Assembly: GCF_011752525.1 (NCBI RefSeq)
Contig: NZ_VWXI01000005.1
Location: 1 to 64,000 of the forward strand
Source: Pantoea sp. Cy-639
Lineage (GTDB): Bacteria; Pseudomonadota; Gammaproteobacteria; Pseudomonadales; Pseudomonadaceae
DNA length: 64,000 bases
Reading direction: 5' to 3'
The translations under genes were made by a program, and so were the position numbers. A model generated the notes under the pieces. The model was given only the letters and a program-made list of their open reading frames with translations, made no database searches and was not told the DNA's origin. Positions 55,545 to 64,000 of this stretch are shown here, piece after piece. Positions within the stretch are counted from its first letter, which is position 1. Each line of letters starts with the position of its first letter.

Positions 55545-56288
55545 GTGAGCAAACAACCCGACCGCCTATTCGCCCAACCCCTGGAGCAGGTGCCCGACTT
55601 CGTCTTCAACGAGGACGTGGTGCAAGTGTTCCCGGACATGATCAAGCGCTCGGTGCCCGGTTACCCGACCATCGTCGAGAACCTCGGGGTGCTGGCCGCG
55701 CGCTTCGCCCAGCCCCACTCGGCACTGTACGACCTTGGCGCCTCGCTGGGCGCGGTCAGCCAGGCCCTGCGCCGCCACGTGCGTAGCGATGGCTGCCGGG
55801 TGATCGCGGTGGACAACTCCGCGGCCATGGTCGAACGCTGCCGCCAGTACCTCACCGCCCAGGACTCGATGTTCCAGGAGCTGCTGCCGGTGCAAGTGGT
55901 CGAGGCCGATATCCTCAGCCTGCCCTTCGAGCCCGCCTCGGTGGTGGCGATGAACTTCACCTTGCAGTTCATCGCTCCCGAACAACGCCTGGCACTGCTT
56001 AGCCGCATTCGCCAGGCCCTGCTGCCCGGCGGCGCGCTGATTCTTTCCGAGAAGCTGCGCTTCGCCGACGACCAGCAACAGCAACTGCTCAACGACCTGC
56101 ACCTGGACTTCAAGCGTGCCAATGGCTACAGCGAACTGGAAATCGCCCAGAAGCGCAGCGCCATCGAACACGTGATGAAGCCCGACACCCTGGAAACGCA
56201 CCAGGAACGCCTGCGCGCCGCTGGTTTCTCCAAGGTCGTGCCCTGGTTCCAATGCCTCAACTTCGCCTCGCTGATAGCCCTGCCATGA
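55545..56288 (+). CDS. cmoA: Carboxy-SAM synthase CmoA
   Basis: A 247-residue enzyme making carboxy-S-adenosylmethionine from SAM and prephenate for uridine-34 modification of tRNA. Signatures include the N-terminal [28 protein letters not shown], the SAM motif LYDLGASLG and [14 protein letters not shown] 55545 begins MSKQPDRLF. Its stop overlaps the cmoB start (ATGA). Confidence 0.95.
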   Translation: MSKQPDRLFAQPLEQVPDFVFNEDVVQVFPDMIKRSVPGYPTIVENLGVLAARFAQPHSALYDLGASLGAVSQALRRHVRSDGCRVIAVDNSAAMVERCRQYLTAQDSMFQELLPVQVVEADILSLPFEPASVVAMNFTLQFIAPEQRLALLSRIRQALLPGGALILSEKLRFADDQQQQLLNDLHLDFKRANGYSELEIAQKRSAIEHVMKPDTLETHQERLRAAGFSKVVPWFQCLNFASLIALP

Positions 56289-57241
56289 TCGATCTGTCCC
56301 CCCTCGTCCGCCGCCTGGCGGGCACGCCCCTTGCCACCTGGTCCCAGGGCCTGCAGGCGCAACTCGAAGCCAAGCTGGAAAAGGGCCATGGCGACCTCGA
56401 TCGCTGGCGCGGTGCCCTCGACGCCTTGCCGCGACTGACGCCCAGCGACGTCGACCTGGTCGATGGCCTGCGCCTGGACTGCGCCTGCGACGACGCCACC
56501 CGTGCCCAGATGCGCCAGGCGCTGATGGGTCTGTCGCCCTGGCGCAAGGGGCCGTTCGAGCTGTTCGGCGTGCACGTCGACACCGAATGGCGCTCGGACT
56601 GGAAATGGTCGCGGGTCGTCCCGCACCTGGACCTCGAGGGCAAGCGCGTGCTCGATGTCGGCTGCGGCAATGGCTACTACCAGTGGCGCATGCTCGGCGC
56701 CGGCGCCGACATGGTCATCGGTGTCGACCCCAACTGGCTGTTCTTCTGCCAGTTCCAGGCGGTACAGCAGTACCTGCCGGAACTACCGGCCTGGCACCTG
56801 CCGTTCGCCCTGGAAGACCTGCCGGCTAACCTCGAAGGCTTCGACACGGTATTTTCCATGGGTGTGTTCTATCACCGCCGCTCCCCCATCGAGCACCTGC
56901 TGGCGCTCAAGGACTGCCTGGTCAAAGGTGGCGAGCTGGTGCTGGAGACCCTGGTGATCGAGGGTGACGAGAACCAGGTACTGGTGCCCGAGGACCGCTA
57001 CGCACAGATGCGCAACGTGTGGTTCCTGCCGTCGGTACCAGCGCTGGAGCGCTGGCTTCGCCGCGCCGGCTTCAGCGATGTGCGCTGCGTCGACGTCAGC
57101 GTCACCAGCGTCGAGGAACAGCGCAGCACCGAGTGGATGCGCTACCAGTCGCTGGGCGACTTCCTCGACCCTGCAGACCACGGCAAGACCATCGAGGGGC
57201 TGCCCGCCCCACGCCGCGCGACCTTGCTGGCGCGCAAATAA
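56285..57241 (+). CDS. cmoB: tRNA U34 carboxymethyltransferase CmoB
   Basis: A 318-residue transferase that uses carboxy-SAM from CmoA to make 5-carboxymethoxyuridine at the tRNA wobble position. Visible are [22 protein letters not shown], the SAM-binding [15 protein letters not shown] and [12 protein letters not shown]. Its start overlaps the cmoA stop, as in the common cmoAB operon. Confidence 0.96.
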   Translation: MIDLSPLVRRLAGTPLATWSQGLQAQLEAKLEKGHGDLDRWRGALDALPRLTPSDVDLVDGLRLDCACDDATRAQMRQALMGLSPWRKGPFELFGVHVDTEWRSDWKWSRVVPHLDLEGKRVLDVGCGNGYYQWRMLGAGADMVIGVDPNWLFFCQFQAVQQYLPELPAWHLPFALEDLPANLEGFDTVFSMGVFYHRRSPIEHLLALKDCLVKGGELVLETLVIEGDENQVLVPEDRYAQMRNVWFLPSVPALERWLRRAGFSDVRCVDVSVTSVEEQRSTEWMRYQSLGDFLDPADHGKTIEGLPAPRRATLLARK

Positions 57242-57245
57242 AAAA

Positions 57246-57263
57246 GGCGCCCGTACGGGCGCC
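57246..57263 (-). terminator. Terminator of the small secreted gene
   Basis: Self-complementary GGCGCCCGTACGGGCGCC (57246-57263) is followed on the minus strand by T-run (57240-57245). It terminates the gene at 57309-57512 and may also close cmoB. Confidence 0.8.
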
Positions 57264-57308
57264 CGAATCCACCTGCGCCGGGGAGCTGTCGCGGCGCAGG
57301 CGTGTCAC

Positions 57309-57512
57309 TCAATCCTTGGCCACCTCACGGGCCTTCTCCTCGGCTTTGCGCTCACGCTCTACCAGCGCCTGCTGCTTGTCGCCGTGCAGGCGTGCCTGGT
57401 CGTCGCGGAACGCCTGCCAGAACTGCTTCGAACGCTCTGCGCCACCTTCGGCGAAGACGCTGGTGCTGCCCAGGGCGAGGACCGCCAGCAGCAGGTATTT
57501 GCTCGGGTTCAT
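57309..57512 (-). CDS. Small secreted charged protein, unknown function
   Basis: A 67-residue protein with signal peptide (YLLLAVLALGSTSVFA, cleavage before EGGAERS) and a highly charged helix-forming mature part (QARLHGDKQQALVERERKAEEKAREVAKD). A family with this pattern is common in pseudomonads but has no known role. The signal-like start, its own terminator and 5' GC-rich lead-in support a real gene. Confidence 0.7.
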   Translation of the reverse strand: MNPSKYLLLAVLALGSTSVFAEGGAERSKQFWQAFRDDQARLHGDKQQALVERERKAEEKAREVAKD

Positions 57513-57609
57513 CGTGCTTGCCTCGTGATAACCGTTTCGACAGGGCCATCATGGCAAGGCGCAGCTAACGCCAAGGTGAGGCGGACATTACAGTCCTGCA
57601 AGACAACCG

Positions 57610-57632
57610 CATCGCGGGGCAAGCCCGCGATG
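57610..57632. repeat. Single REP element
   Basis: CATCGCGGGGCAAGCCCGCGATG (palindromic arms CATCGCGGG / CCCGCGATG) in the spacer before the two-component genes. It has no partner nearby. Confidence 0.7.
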
Positions 57633-57781
57633 AGACCATGCCTATCAGACACATGACCCCCAGATTACAAATCCGCAATCCTCGTCTTACCGTCAGTCGT
57701 ATCCAGTAACATCCCCAGCGCTTGACCCTGATGTCACTACAGGGTCGAGAATCGCCCCCTTTCATCGAGACGAGCCCGAAC

Positions 57782-58456
57782 ATGCGCCTACTGATCATCG
57801 AGGACGAACCCCGTACCGCCGACTACCTGCAACAAGGACTGCGCGAAAACGGCTATGTGGTCGACTGCGCCCACACCGGCACCGATGGCCTGCACCTGGC
57901 GCGCCAACAGCCCTACGACCTGGTGATCCTCGACGTCAACCTGCCCGAGCTGGATGGCTGGGGCGTGCTGCAGCGCCTGCGCGCCGAATCCTCGACGCGG
58001 ATCATGATGCTCACCGCCCATGGCCGTCTGGCCGACCGGGTCAAGGGCCTGGACCTGGGCGCCGACGACTACCTGCTCAAGCCCTTCGAGTTCCCCGAGC
58101 TGCTGGCCCGTATCCGCAGCCTGCTGCGGCGCAACGACCAGCACCTGCAACCGAGCACGCTGAAGGTCGCCGACCTCGAGCTCGACCCCGGCCGTCACCG
58201 CGCCTGGCGTGGCGGCCAGCGCATCGACCTGACGGCCAAGGAATTCGCCCTGTTGCACCTGCTGATGCGCCAGAGCGGCGAGGTGCTGTCACGCACGCAG
58301 ATCATCTCGCTGGTCTGGGACATGAACTTCGACTGCGACACCAACGTGGTGGAGGTCTCGATCCGCCGCCTGCGGGCGAAGATCGACGACCCGTTCGAAG
58401 ACAAGCTGATCCATACCCTGCGTGGTGTCGGCTACGTCCTCGAGGCCAGGGCTTGA
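57782..58456 (+). CDS. OmpR-family response regulator, heavy-metal (CzcR/CopR/IrlR) type
   Basis: A 224-residue regulator: receiver domain with acceptor D51 (LVILDVNLP), then a winged-helix DNA-binding domain ([53 protein letters not shown]). The [14 protein letters not shown] stretch is typical of metal-responsive regulators. Its partner is the overlapping kinase. The metal sensed cannot be assigned; no efflux genes are in the window. Confidence 0.88.
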   Translation: MRLLIIEDEPRTADYLQQGLRENGYVVDCAHTGTDGLHLARQQPYDLVILDVNLPELDGWGVLQRLRAESSTRIMMLTAHGRLADRVKGLDLGADDYLLKPFEFPELLARIRSLLRRNDQHLQPSTLKVADLELDPGRHRAWRGGQRIDLTAKEFALLHLLMRQSGEVLSRTQIISLVWDMNFDCDTNVVEVSIRRLRAKIDDPFEDKLIHTLRGVGYVLEARA

Positions 58457-59838
58457 AACGCGCCAGCCTGTCACTGCGCCTCGGCCTGAGCGCCACCCTG
58501 ATGGGAGCGGCGCTGGTGCTGCTGCTGGCCTGCCTGGCGGTGTTCGCCCTCGACCACGAGCTGGACAGCCGTGCACGCAAAGACCTGGCGCGCAAGATGC
58601 AACAGGTCGAGCACAACCTGCGGGTCGACCTGCGCAGCGACGACCTGGTCGCCCGTGCCCACCCCCTGCTCGACCTGGTCATGGGGCACGACAACCTCAG
58701 CCTCAGCGTGATGGCGACCGGCGCCAGGCATCCTGCACAACTGAGCCTGGGCCCGGCCTTGCAGTCACAGTCCCTGCTGACGCTGGGCGCCGATGAACGG
58801 CTGGCCTTCTACCAATGGCGCGATGACGCCGGCAACCAGATCCTCACAGCCAGCCGGCTGATGCGCCTGCGCGACGACACCGTGGTCAAGGTGCTGATGT
58901 CGCTCAACCGCAGCGACGACAACAGCCTGTTACAGGCCTACCTGCACTCGACCCTGCTGGCCCTGCCGCTGCTGCTGGTGCTGATCGGCATCGCCGCCTG
59001 GAAACTGGTGCAGCGTGGCCTGCGCCCGCTGCGGCACTTTCGCCGGATCGCCGGGCAGGTCTCGGCCCAGGACCTCGGCCACCGCCTGCCCGACAGTGGC
59101 TTGCCAACCGAGCTGGCCGACCTGGCCCGGGCGATCAACGTCATGCTCGACCGCCTCGACCAGGGCGTGCGACAACTGTCACAGTTCTCCGATGACCTGG
59201 CCCACGAGCTGCGTACCCCTATCGGCAACCTGATGGGCAAGGCCCAGGTCACCCTGGCTCGGGAACGCGGCGGCGAACGCTACCGCGAAGCGCTGGAGGA
59301 CAGCGTCGAGGAACTGACCCGGCTCAACCGCATCATCAACGACATGCTGTTCCTTGCCCAGGTCAGCCAGCCACAGACCCAGGTGGCACTGCTGCCCCTG
59401 GCCCTGGCCGACGAAGCGGCCCGGGTCAGCGAGCTGTTCGCCTTCAGCGCCGAACTCAAGGACATCACCCTCGAGCTGCAAGGCTGGGGCACGGCACTGG
59501 TTGAACGCCTGATGTTCCAGCGGGCGCTGTCGAACCTGCTGAGCAACGCCATCCGCCACAGCCCTGAAGGCCAATCGGTGATCATGGGCATCGAGCGCGC
59601 TGGCAACCTGGTGATGATCTGGGTCGAGAACCAGGGACCGGGTATCGCCGAGGCGCACCTGCCACACCTGTTCGAACGGTTCTACCGAGTGGGTTCCGGA
59701 CGCTCGCGCCTGGAGGGCGGGACCGGGCTGGGACTGGCGATCGTGAAGTCGATCATGCAACTGCATGGCGGGCGCGTCGAAGTGAGCAGTCAGGCCGCAG
59801 GGCCGACGCGGTTTACCCTGGTCTTCAAGGCCGAGTAG
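58453..59838 (+). CDS. Heavy-metal-type sensor histidine kinase
   Basis: A 461-residue membrane kinase (CusS/CzcS/IrlS type): helix near 10-34, periplasmic sensor to about 165, second helix near 170-190, HAMP, HisKA with His about 251 ([16 protein letters not shown]) and a HATPase domain ([31 protein letters not shown]). The TTG start at 58453 overlaps the regulator stop (TTGA), which is the typical coupling. A later ATG at 58501 would lose the first helix. Confidence 0.88.
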   Translation: MKRASLSLRLGLSATLMGAALVLLLACLAVFALDHELDSRARKDLARKMQQVEHNLRVDLRSDDLVARAHPLLDLVMGHDNLSLSVMATGARHPAQLSLGPALQSQSLLTLGADERLAFYQWRDDAGNQILTASRLMRLRDDTVVKVLMSLNRSDDNSLLQAYLHSTLLALPLLLVLIGIAAWKLVQRGLRPLRHFRRIAGQVSAQDLGHRLPDSGLPTELADLARAINVMLDRLDQGVRQLSQFSDDLAHELRTPIGNLMGKAQVTLARERGGERYREALEDSVEELTRLNRIINDMLFLAQVSQPQTQVALLPLALADEAARVSELFAFSAELKDITLELQGWGTALVERLMFQRALSNLLSNAIRHSPEGQSVIMGIERAGNLVMIWVENQGPGIAEAHLPHLFERFYRVGSGRSRLEGGTGLGLAIVKSIMQLHGGRVEVSSQAAGPTRFTLVFKAE

Positions 59839-59844
59839 AAACAG

Positions 59845-59907
59845 CGCGGGGCAAGCCCGCTCCCACCAGCGCCGAACACAGGCTTGTGGGAACGGGCTTG
59901 CCCCGCG
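59845..59907. repeat. Inverted REP pair
   Basis: Left arm GCGCGGGGCAAGCCCGCTCC (59844-59863) extended by CAC, right arm GTGGGAACGGGCTTGCCCCG (59886-59905) extended by CG, with a 19-base middle. It lies between the convergent kinase and pdxJ genes. Confidence 0.8.
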
Positions 59908-59913
59908 AACGAC

Positions 59914-60654
59914 TCAACGCGAAGCAGCGACGATCAGCGCCTTCATCTCGGCCACTGCGGCCTTGAAGCCGACGAACAGGGCATGGGCCACCAGTGCATG
60001 GCCAATGTTCAGCTCGTTGATGCCCTTGATCGCGGCCACGGCTTCGACGTTGTGATAATGCAGGCCATGACCGGCGTTGACGATCAGCCCCTGGCCGACC
60101 CCGAACGCCACGCCATCGACGATACGCTTGAGCTCCTCGGCCACCGCGGTCGGGCTCTCGGCGTCGGCGTAACGTCCCGTATGCAGCTCGATCGCCGGAG
60201 CACCGACACGACGCGAGGCCTCGATCTGCCGTTGGTCAGCGTCAATGAACAACGACACTTCGGCGCCGGTGCGCGACAGGCGCTCGACCGCCGCCTTGAT
60301 CCGCGCCTCCTGGCCGGCGACATCCAGGCCGCCTTCGGTGGTCAGTTCCTGACGGGTCTCCGGTACCAGGCAGATATGCGCCGGGCGGATCTTTTCGGCG
60401 AAGGCCATCATCTCTTCGGTGACACCCATCTCGAAGTTCATGCGGGTCTGCAGCACGTCCTTGAGCAACAGCACGTCGCGCTCCTGGATGTGCCGACGGT
60501 CTTCGCGCAGGTGCACGGTGATACCGTCGGCCCCCGCTTCCTCGGCGTCCAGCGCGGCCTTGACCGGGTCCGGATAACGGGTGCCCCGGGCCTGGCGCAA
60601 GGTCGCCACGTGGTCGATGTTGACGCCGAGAAGCATGCGGTTGCTGTGAGTCAC
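59914..60654 (-). CDS. pdxJ: Pyridoxine 5'-phosphate synthase PdxJ
   Basis: A 246-residue TIM-barrel enzyme that condenses 1-deoxyxylulose 5-phosphate with 3-amino-2-oxopropyl phosphate to pyridoxine 5'-phosphate. Signatures are [61 protein letters not shown] and [12 protein letters not shown]. The start is GTG at 60654 ([11 protein letters not shown]), with AGGAG 9 bases upstream; a longer frame into the recO region is not supported. It follows recO in the pdxJ-recO-era-rnc-lepB order usual in gamma-proteobacteria. Confidence 0.96.
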   Translation of the reverse strand: MTHSNRMLLGVNIDHVATLRQARGTRYPDPVKAALDAEEAGADGITVHLREDRRHIQERDVLLLKDVLQTRMNFEMGVTEEMMAFAEKIRPAHICLVPETRQELTTEGGLDVAGQEARIKAAVERLSRTGAEVSLFIDADQRQIEASRRVGAPAIELHTGRYADAESPTAVAEELKRIVDGVAFGVGQGLIVNAGHGLHYHNVEAVAAIKGINELNIGHALVAHALFVGFKAAVAEMKALIVAASR

Positions 60655-60698
60655 GAAGGGGCACTCCTGAGGGTTGAGCCCGACAGCATACGTGCTGA

Positions 60699-61382
60699 TC
60701 AGCGCTTGCGAAACAGTTCCCGGCTGACCAATGGCTTGGGCCCCAGGTGCACGGCGAGGGCCTGGCGCATCAGACGCTTGGCGGCGAGCAAGGCACCCGG
60801 CGCGTCCCAATCGGCCTGGGCCAGGGCCAGCAACTCGATGCCCCTGAACAACCCCGGCTGGAACAGCTCGACCCGCTCCAGACCAGCGTCCACGCTCAGG
60901 CGGTAGAGTCCGTCGGCCACTACCGCGTCGTCGTTGGCGTCGCGGTCCAGGGCGAAGGCATAACCCAGTTCATCCAGCAGACGCCACTCGAACGAGCGCA
61001 GCAGCGGCTCTAGCGGCCGGCCGACGGCCAGGGCCTGGAGAGTCAGGGTGTAGTGTTCGAACAACGCCGGGTGTGGCGCCTGCTCAGGCAGCAGGCGCAT
61101 CAGCAGTTCGTTGAGGTAGAGCCCGCTGAACAGCGCGTCGCCATGCAACCAGGCGGCGATGCCGCTGGTGTCGAGGCGACCGACATTTTTCAGCTCGCCG
61201 CGCCCGCGCAGTTCGACCTCCAGCGGCACGAACGGCCGCACCAGGCTGCCGCCCTTGCCCCGCGCCCGACGCAATACTGCCCGCACCCGCCCCTGGGGGG
61301 TAAGGAAGTCGACCAATGCACTGGTTTCCTTGTAGGCACGGCTGTGCAGTACATAGGCAGGCTGGGGGGCCGGTTGTTCCAT
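60699..61382 (-). CDS. recO: DNA repair protein RecO
   Basis: A 227-residue recombination mediator that works with RecR to load RecA at gaps. It begins [28 protein letters not shown] with an OB-fold and continues with a helical RecO C-domain ([13 protein letters not shown]). The ATG at 61382 starts the conserved YVLHSR region shortly after; longer minus-strand frames continue into era antisense and are not real. Confidence 0.95.
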   Translation of the reverse strand: MEQPAPQPAYVLHSRAYKETSALVDFLTPQGRVRAVLRRARGKGGSLVRPFVPLEVELRGRGELKNVGRLDTSGIAAWLHGDALFSGLYLNELLMRLLPEQAPHPALFEHYTLTLQALAVGRPLEPLLRSFEWRLLDELGYAFALDRDANDDAVVADGLYRLSVDAGLERVELFQPGLFRGIELLALAQADWDAPGALLAAKRLMRQALAVHLGPKPLVSRELFRKR

Positions 61383-61416
61383 GATGAATCTCTGAACCCA
61401 GGTTTGATGCACCCTT

Positions 61417-61533
61417 TGCAGGAGCGGCCTGGTATCGCGAAAGGGTTGGCAGTGCCCCCGGTATCTCGACTGCTTCGAGGATTGCGGGGACCGCTGCACA
61501 GCCCTTTCGCGACACAAGGCCGCATCTGCAGGG
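61417..61533. repeat. Inverted REP-like pair in the era-recO spacer
   Basis: Arms TGCAGGAGCGGCCTGGTATC (61417-61436), continuing GCGAAAGGG, and CCCTTTCGCGACACAAGGCC (61502-61521), continuing GCATCTGCAGGG. They are imperfect complements separated by 56 bases. This pair interrupts an otherwise tightly packed operon. Confidence 0.75.
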
Positions 61534-61546
61534 AAAGCGCGCGGGC

Positions 61547-62449
61547 TTACAGGTCGCCGTAGCCCAGCGAGCGCAGGGCGCGTTCGTCGTCGGACCAGCC
61601 ACCCTTGACCTTGACCCAGAGGTTGAGCATCACCTTGGCGTCGAACAGGGTTTCCATATCCTTGCGCGCGTCGGAACCGATGCGTTTGATGCGCTCGCCC
61701 TTGTCGCCGATGATGATCTTCTTCTGCCCGTCGCGCTCGACCAGGATCAGCGCATGGATATGCAGCACATGCCCCTGCTGCTTGAATTCCTCGATCTCCA
61801 CGGTGATCTGGTACGGCAGCTCGGCGCCGAGCTGACGCATGATCTTCTCGCGCACCAGTTCGGCGGCGAGGAAGCGGCTGCTGCGGTCGGTGATCTGGTC
61901 TTCCGGGAAGAAGTGCTCGTTCTCCGGCAGGTGCTTGGCGATCAGCGCTTCCAGCGACTCGAGGTTGTGCCCCTGCTGGGCCGAGATCGGCACGATCTCG
62001 GCATTCGGCAGTTGCTGCTGCAGCCACTGCAGGTGCGGGATCAGCTCGGCCTTCTCGTCCATCCGGTCGGTCTTGTTCACCGCCAGGATCACCGGGCCGG
62101 TGACGTATTGCACACGTTCCAGGACCAACTGGTCCTCGTCGGTCCAGCGGGTACGGTCGACCACGAAGATCACCACGTCGACGTCCTTCAGGGCCGCCGA
62201 GGCGTTGCGGTTCATGTAGCGGTTCAGGGCCTTGTCGTTGGCCTTGTGCATGCCAGGGGTGTCGACGTAGATCGCCTGCACGTCACCCTCGGTCTTGATG
62301 CCGAGCATGTTGTGGCGGGTGGTCTGCGGCTTGCGCGAGGTGATCGCCAGCTTCTGTCCGAGAATGTGGTTGAGCAGGGTCGACTTGCCGACGTTGGGGC
62401 GGCCGACGATGGCGACATAGCCGCAACGGGTCGAAGTGTTCTCAGTCAT
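61547..62449 (-). CDS. era: GTPase Era
   Basis: A 300-residue GTPase that assists 16S rRNA maturation and 30S assembly. G-motifs are GRPNVGKST (G1), TTRH (G2), DTPG (G3) and NKTD (G4), followed by a KH domain ([22 protein letters not shown]). ATG 62449 is chosen with GGAG at 7 bases; ATG 62455 is possible. It overlaps the rnc stop by 8 bases, typical for this pair. Confidence 0.97.
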   Translation of the reverse strand: MTENTSTRCGYVAIVGRPNVGKSTLLNHILGQKLAITSRKPQTTRHNMLGIKTEGDVQAIYVDTPGMHKANDKALNRYMNRNASAALKDVDVVIFVVDRTRWTDEDQLVLERVQYVTGPVILAVNKTDRMDEKAELIPHLQWLQQQLPNAEIVPISAQQGHNLESLEALIAKHLPENEHFFPEDQITDRSSRFLAAELVREKIMRQLGAELPYQITVEIEEFKQQGHVLHIHALILVERDGQKKIIIGDKGERIKRIGSDARKDMETLFDAKVMLNLWVKVKGGWSDDERALRSLGYGDL

Positions 62450-63131
62450 TGCCATTCTCCACGCCCAGGGCGATCAATGCGGCGGCGGCGGCGACCTGCT
62501 CGGCGATACGTCGGCTGACGCCCTGGCCACGGCTTTTCTTGTTCAGCAGGACCACTTCGCATTCGACGAAGAAGGTCCGGCAGTGCGGTTCGCCCTGGAT
62601 GTCCACCACTTCGTAGCGCGGCAGCTCGCAGGCACGCGACTGCAGGAACTCCTGCAGGCGGGTTTTGGGGTCCTTGTTGGTGTCGACCAGGGTCAGGCCT
62701 TCGAACTCGTCGGTCAGCCAGGCCAGGATACGTTCGCGCGCGGTCTGCATGTCCGCGTCCAGGTAGATGGCACCGATCAGTGCCTCCAGGGCATCGGCGA
62801 GGATCGACTCACGGCGAAAACCACCGCTCTTGAGCTCGCCCGAGCCCAGGCGCAGGTAATCGCCCAGGTCGAAGCCTCGCGCCAGGCGGGCCAGGGTCTC
62901 GCCCTTGACCAGGCGGGCGCGCAAGCGCGACAGCTGGCCTTCGCGGGCCTGCGGGAAGCGCTCGAACAGGGCCTCGCCGGCCACGAAGTTGAGGATGGCG
63001 TCACCGAGGAACTCCAGGCGTTCGTTGTTGCGCCCGGCGTAGCTGCGGTGGGTCAGGGCCAGCAGCATCTGGTCCTGGTTCTTGAAGGTGTAGCCGAGCT
63101 TGCGCTCCAGGCGGTCAAGGGAAGCGCTCAT
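62442..63131 (-). CDS. rnc: Ribonuclease III
   Basis: A 229-residue double-stranded-RNA endonuclease. The signature [18 protein letters not shown] gives the metal-binding Glu/Asp, with a second acidic set in [12 protein letters not shown], followed by a double-stranded RNA-binding domain ([34 protein letters not shown]). Matures rRNA and mRNAs; genes era and lepB are its usual neighbours. Confidence 0.97.
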   Translation of the reverse strand: MSASLDRLERKLGYTFKNQDQMLLALTHRSYAGRNNERLEFLGDAILNFVAGEALFERFPQAREGQLSRLRARLVKGETLARLARGFDLGDYLRLGSGELKSGGFRRESILADALEALIGAIYLDADMQTARERILAWLTDEFEGLTLVDTNKDPKTRLQEFLQSRACELPRYEVVDIQGEPHCRTFFVECEVVLLNKKSRGQGVSRRIAEQVAAAAALIALGVENGND

Positions 63132-63262
63132 GGGGCCACCCGTACAGTGTTCGACGCGTTGTTCAAATCAACATCCTGAAAGACGGTTTGGCTATGGTCC
63201 GACGCCGGAAACGGCGGAATCTCTCGCTCCCTGAGAACACAGCCTATGTCAGAAAAGCAATC

Positions 63263-63284
63263 GGCGCTGTCCGCAGACAGCGCC
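63263..63284 (-). terminator. Hairpin downstream of lepB
   Basis: Stem GGCGCTGTC (63263-63271) / GACAGCGCC (63276-63284), loop CGCA, just beyond the lepB stop on the minus strand. Its flank GATTGCTTTTCTG is T-rich. It may partly separate lepB from rnc expression. Confidence 0.6.
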
Positions 63285-63292
63285 GTCGATGG

Positions 63293-64000
63293 TCAATGGA
63301 TCAGGCCGACCCGCGACAGGTTGGGGACGTGGCTGAGCTTGGGCTCCGGCCAGCTCATCCAGACCGCGAAGGCCTTGCCGACGATGTTCCGGTCCGGAAC
63401 CATGCCGTGCAGTTCCTTTGGAATGTTCGGGTCATCCCAGTAACGGCTGTCGTTGGAGTTGTCGCGGTTGTCGCCCATCATGAAGTAGTGCCCGGCCGGC
63501 ACGGTCCATTGCTGGTCCGGCGGCATGCGGTAGCGGGTCATTTCCTTGCGGATCAGGTGCTCGACCGCGCCAAGTTTTTCCTTGTACAGCTCGGCGCTGC
63601 CCAAGGTGCCCGGCTCGCTGCCGACCAGCTGCTCGGCGACCGCCTGGCCGTTGACGTACAGGCGCTTGTCGCTGGTGTAGCGGATCTGGTCACCCGGCAG
63701 GCCGACCACACGCTTGATGTAGTTGACGTTCGGGTCGCTCGGGTAGCGGAAGACCATGACATCCCCGCGCTGCGGATCACCCACCTCGATGACCTTCTTG
63801 TCGATCACCGGCAGGCGAATACCGTAGGAGAACTTGTTCACCAGGATGAAGTCGCCCACTTCCAGCGTCGGTTTCATCGACCCCGACGGGATCTGGAACG
63901 GCTCGACCAGGAACGAACGCAACACCAGCACGATGAACAGCACCGGGAAGAACGACTTGCCGTACTCGACCAGCATCGGCTCCTTGTTCAGGCGCTCGAC
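63293..64000 (-). CDS. lepB: Signal peptidase I (LepB), partial
   Basis: The C-terminal 235 or so residues of the leader peptidase; the start is beyond the window edge, as reading continues upstream of the first Met with VERLNKEP. The catalytic Ser is in QIPSGSMKPTL and Lys in NYIKRVVGLPGDQI, with family boxes MMGDNRDNSNDSRYW. One membrane helix is seen (FFPVLFIVLVLRSFL). Removes signal peptides from exported proteins on the periplasmic face. Confidence 0.96.
   Translation of the reverse strand, partial: VERLNKEPMLVEYGKSFFPVLFIVLVLRSFLVEPFQIPSGSMKPTLEVGDFILVNKFSYGIRLPVIDKKVIEVGDPQRGDVMVFRYPSDPNVNYIKRVVGLPGDQIRYTSDKRLYVNGQAVAEQLVGSEPGTLGSAELYKEKLGAVEHLIRKEMTRYRMPPDQQWTVPAGHYFMMGDNRDNSNDSRYWDDPNIPKELHGMVPDRNIVGKAFAVWMSWPEPKLSHVPNLSRVGLIH

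Noticed and set aside
57660..57720. CopR/CzcR-type binding box before the two-component genes
   Set aside because: GATTACAAATCCGCAATCC has a partial inverted look but does not fit a TTACA-N-TGTAA pattern convincingly.
60699..62027. Long minus-strand frame that appears to fuse recO with upstream sequence
   Set aside because: The extension is an alternate frame of era. RecO begins at the conserved [15 protein letters not shown] at 61382.

Overview
The window is GC-rich, gene-dense chromosome from a fluorescent Pseudomonas, most likely the P. putida/P. entomophila group. The evidence is the glpFKRD glycerol locus, the acidic amino acid transporter aatJQMP with its AauS/AauR two-component system, the periplasmic glucose pair oprB-gcd, a second lon, GlpM, and repeated inverted-pair REP elements of the 'GCGGGCAAGCCCGC' and 'GGCAAGGCCGGCTCCTGCAGG' types. 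I found no rRNA, tRNA, CRISPR array, prophage or insertion sequence.

Layout. 0.1-3.5 kb: iron and redox housekeeping (2-Cys peroxiredoxin, Bfd, bacterioferritin, monothiol glutaredoxin), with Fur-like sites ahead of bfd and bfr. 3.6-9.5 kb: a molybdopterin oxidoreductase, argF translationally coupled to an orphan ABC ATPase, a PhzF-family protein and YbaK. 9.5-14.9 kb: glpF-glpK-glpR-glpD, with a structured glpF leader and GlpR-like operators. 14.9-19.05 kb: a 1372-residue protein with a toxin-like N-terminal half, leucine-rich repeats and a NEL-type E3 ubiquitin ligase domain with its catalytic Cys. 19.1-26.2 kb: aatJQMP-aauSR-glpM, preceded by a textbook sigma-54 promoter and TTCGG-N4-CCGAA dyads. 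26.2-36.9 kb: a secreted hydrolase, MetR, a Nudix hydrolase, a long Lhr helicase, zinc-independent ribosomal protein L31, a membrane-anchored FMN glutamate-synthase-like protein and an amino acid permease. 37.3-42.8 kb: a very large divergent class A PBP-like protein, a YqjI/YqjH-like PadR regulator and ferric reductase pair, and two small genes. 43.0-51.7 kb: a His/Asp-rich TonB receptor with a Zur-like box, OprB, glucose dehydrogenase and a Lon protease. 51.7-55.0 kb: a three-gene alpha-xenorhabdolysin-type pore-forming toxin operon, visibly less GC-rich than its surroundings. 55.0-64.0 kb: an I42 protease inhibitor lipoprotein, CmoA-CmoB, a metal-type two-component system and pdxJ-recO-era-rnc-lepB, with lepB cut by the window end.

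How the parts work together. Three nutrient modules are complete here: glycerol uptake, phosphorylation and oxidation; Glu/Asp uptake with its own sensor and sigma-54 activator; and glucose entry plus periplasmic oxidation. Metal homeostasis recurs: Fur-like sites at bfd, bfr and the siderophore reductase, and Zur-like sites at rpmE2 and the TonB receptor. Two loci look like host-interaction cargo: the NEL ligase, and the toxin operon, whose third gene is a paralogue of the A subunit lacking the membrane-inserting segment. That third gene is the best candidate here for something undescribed. All functional statements rest on reading the sequence; no search or computation was run.
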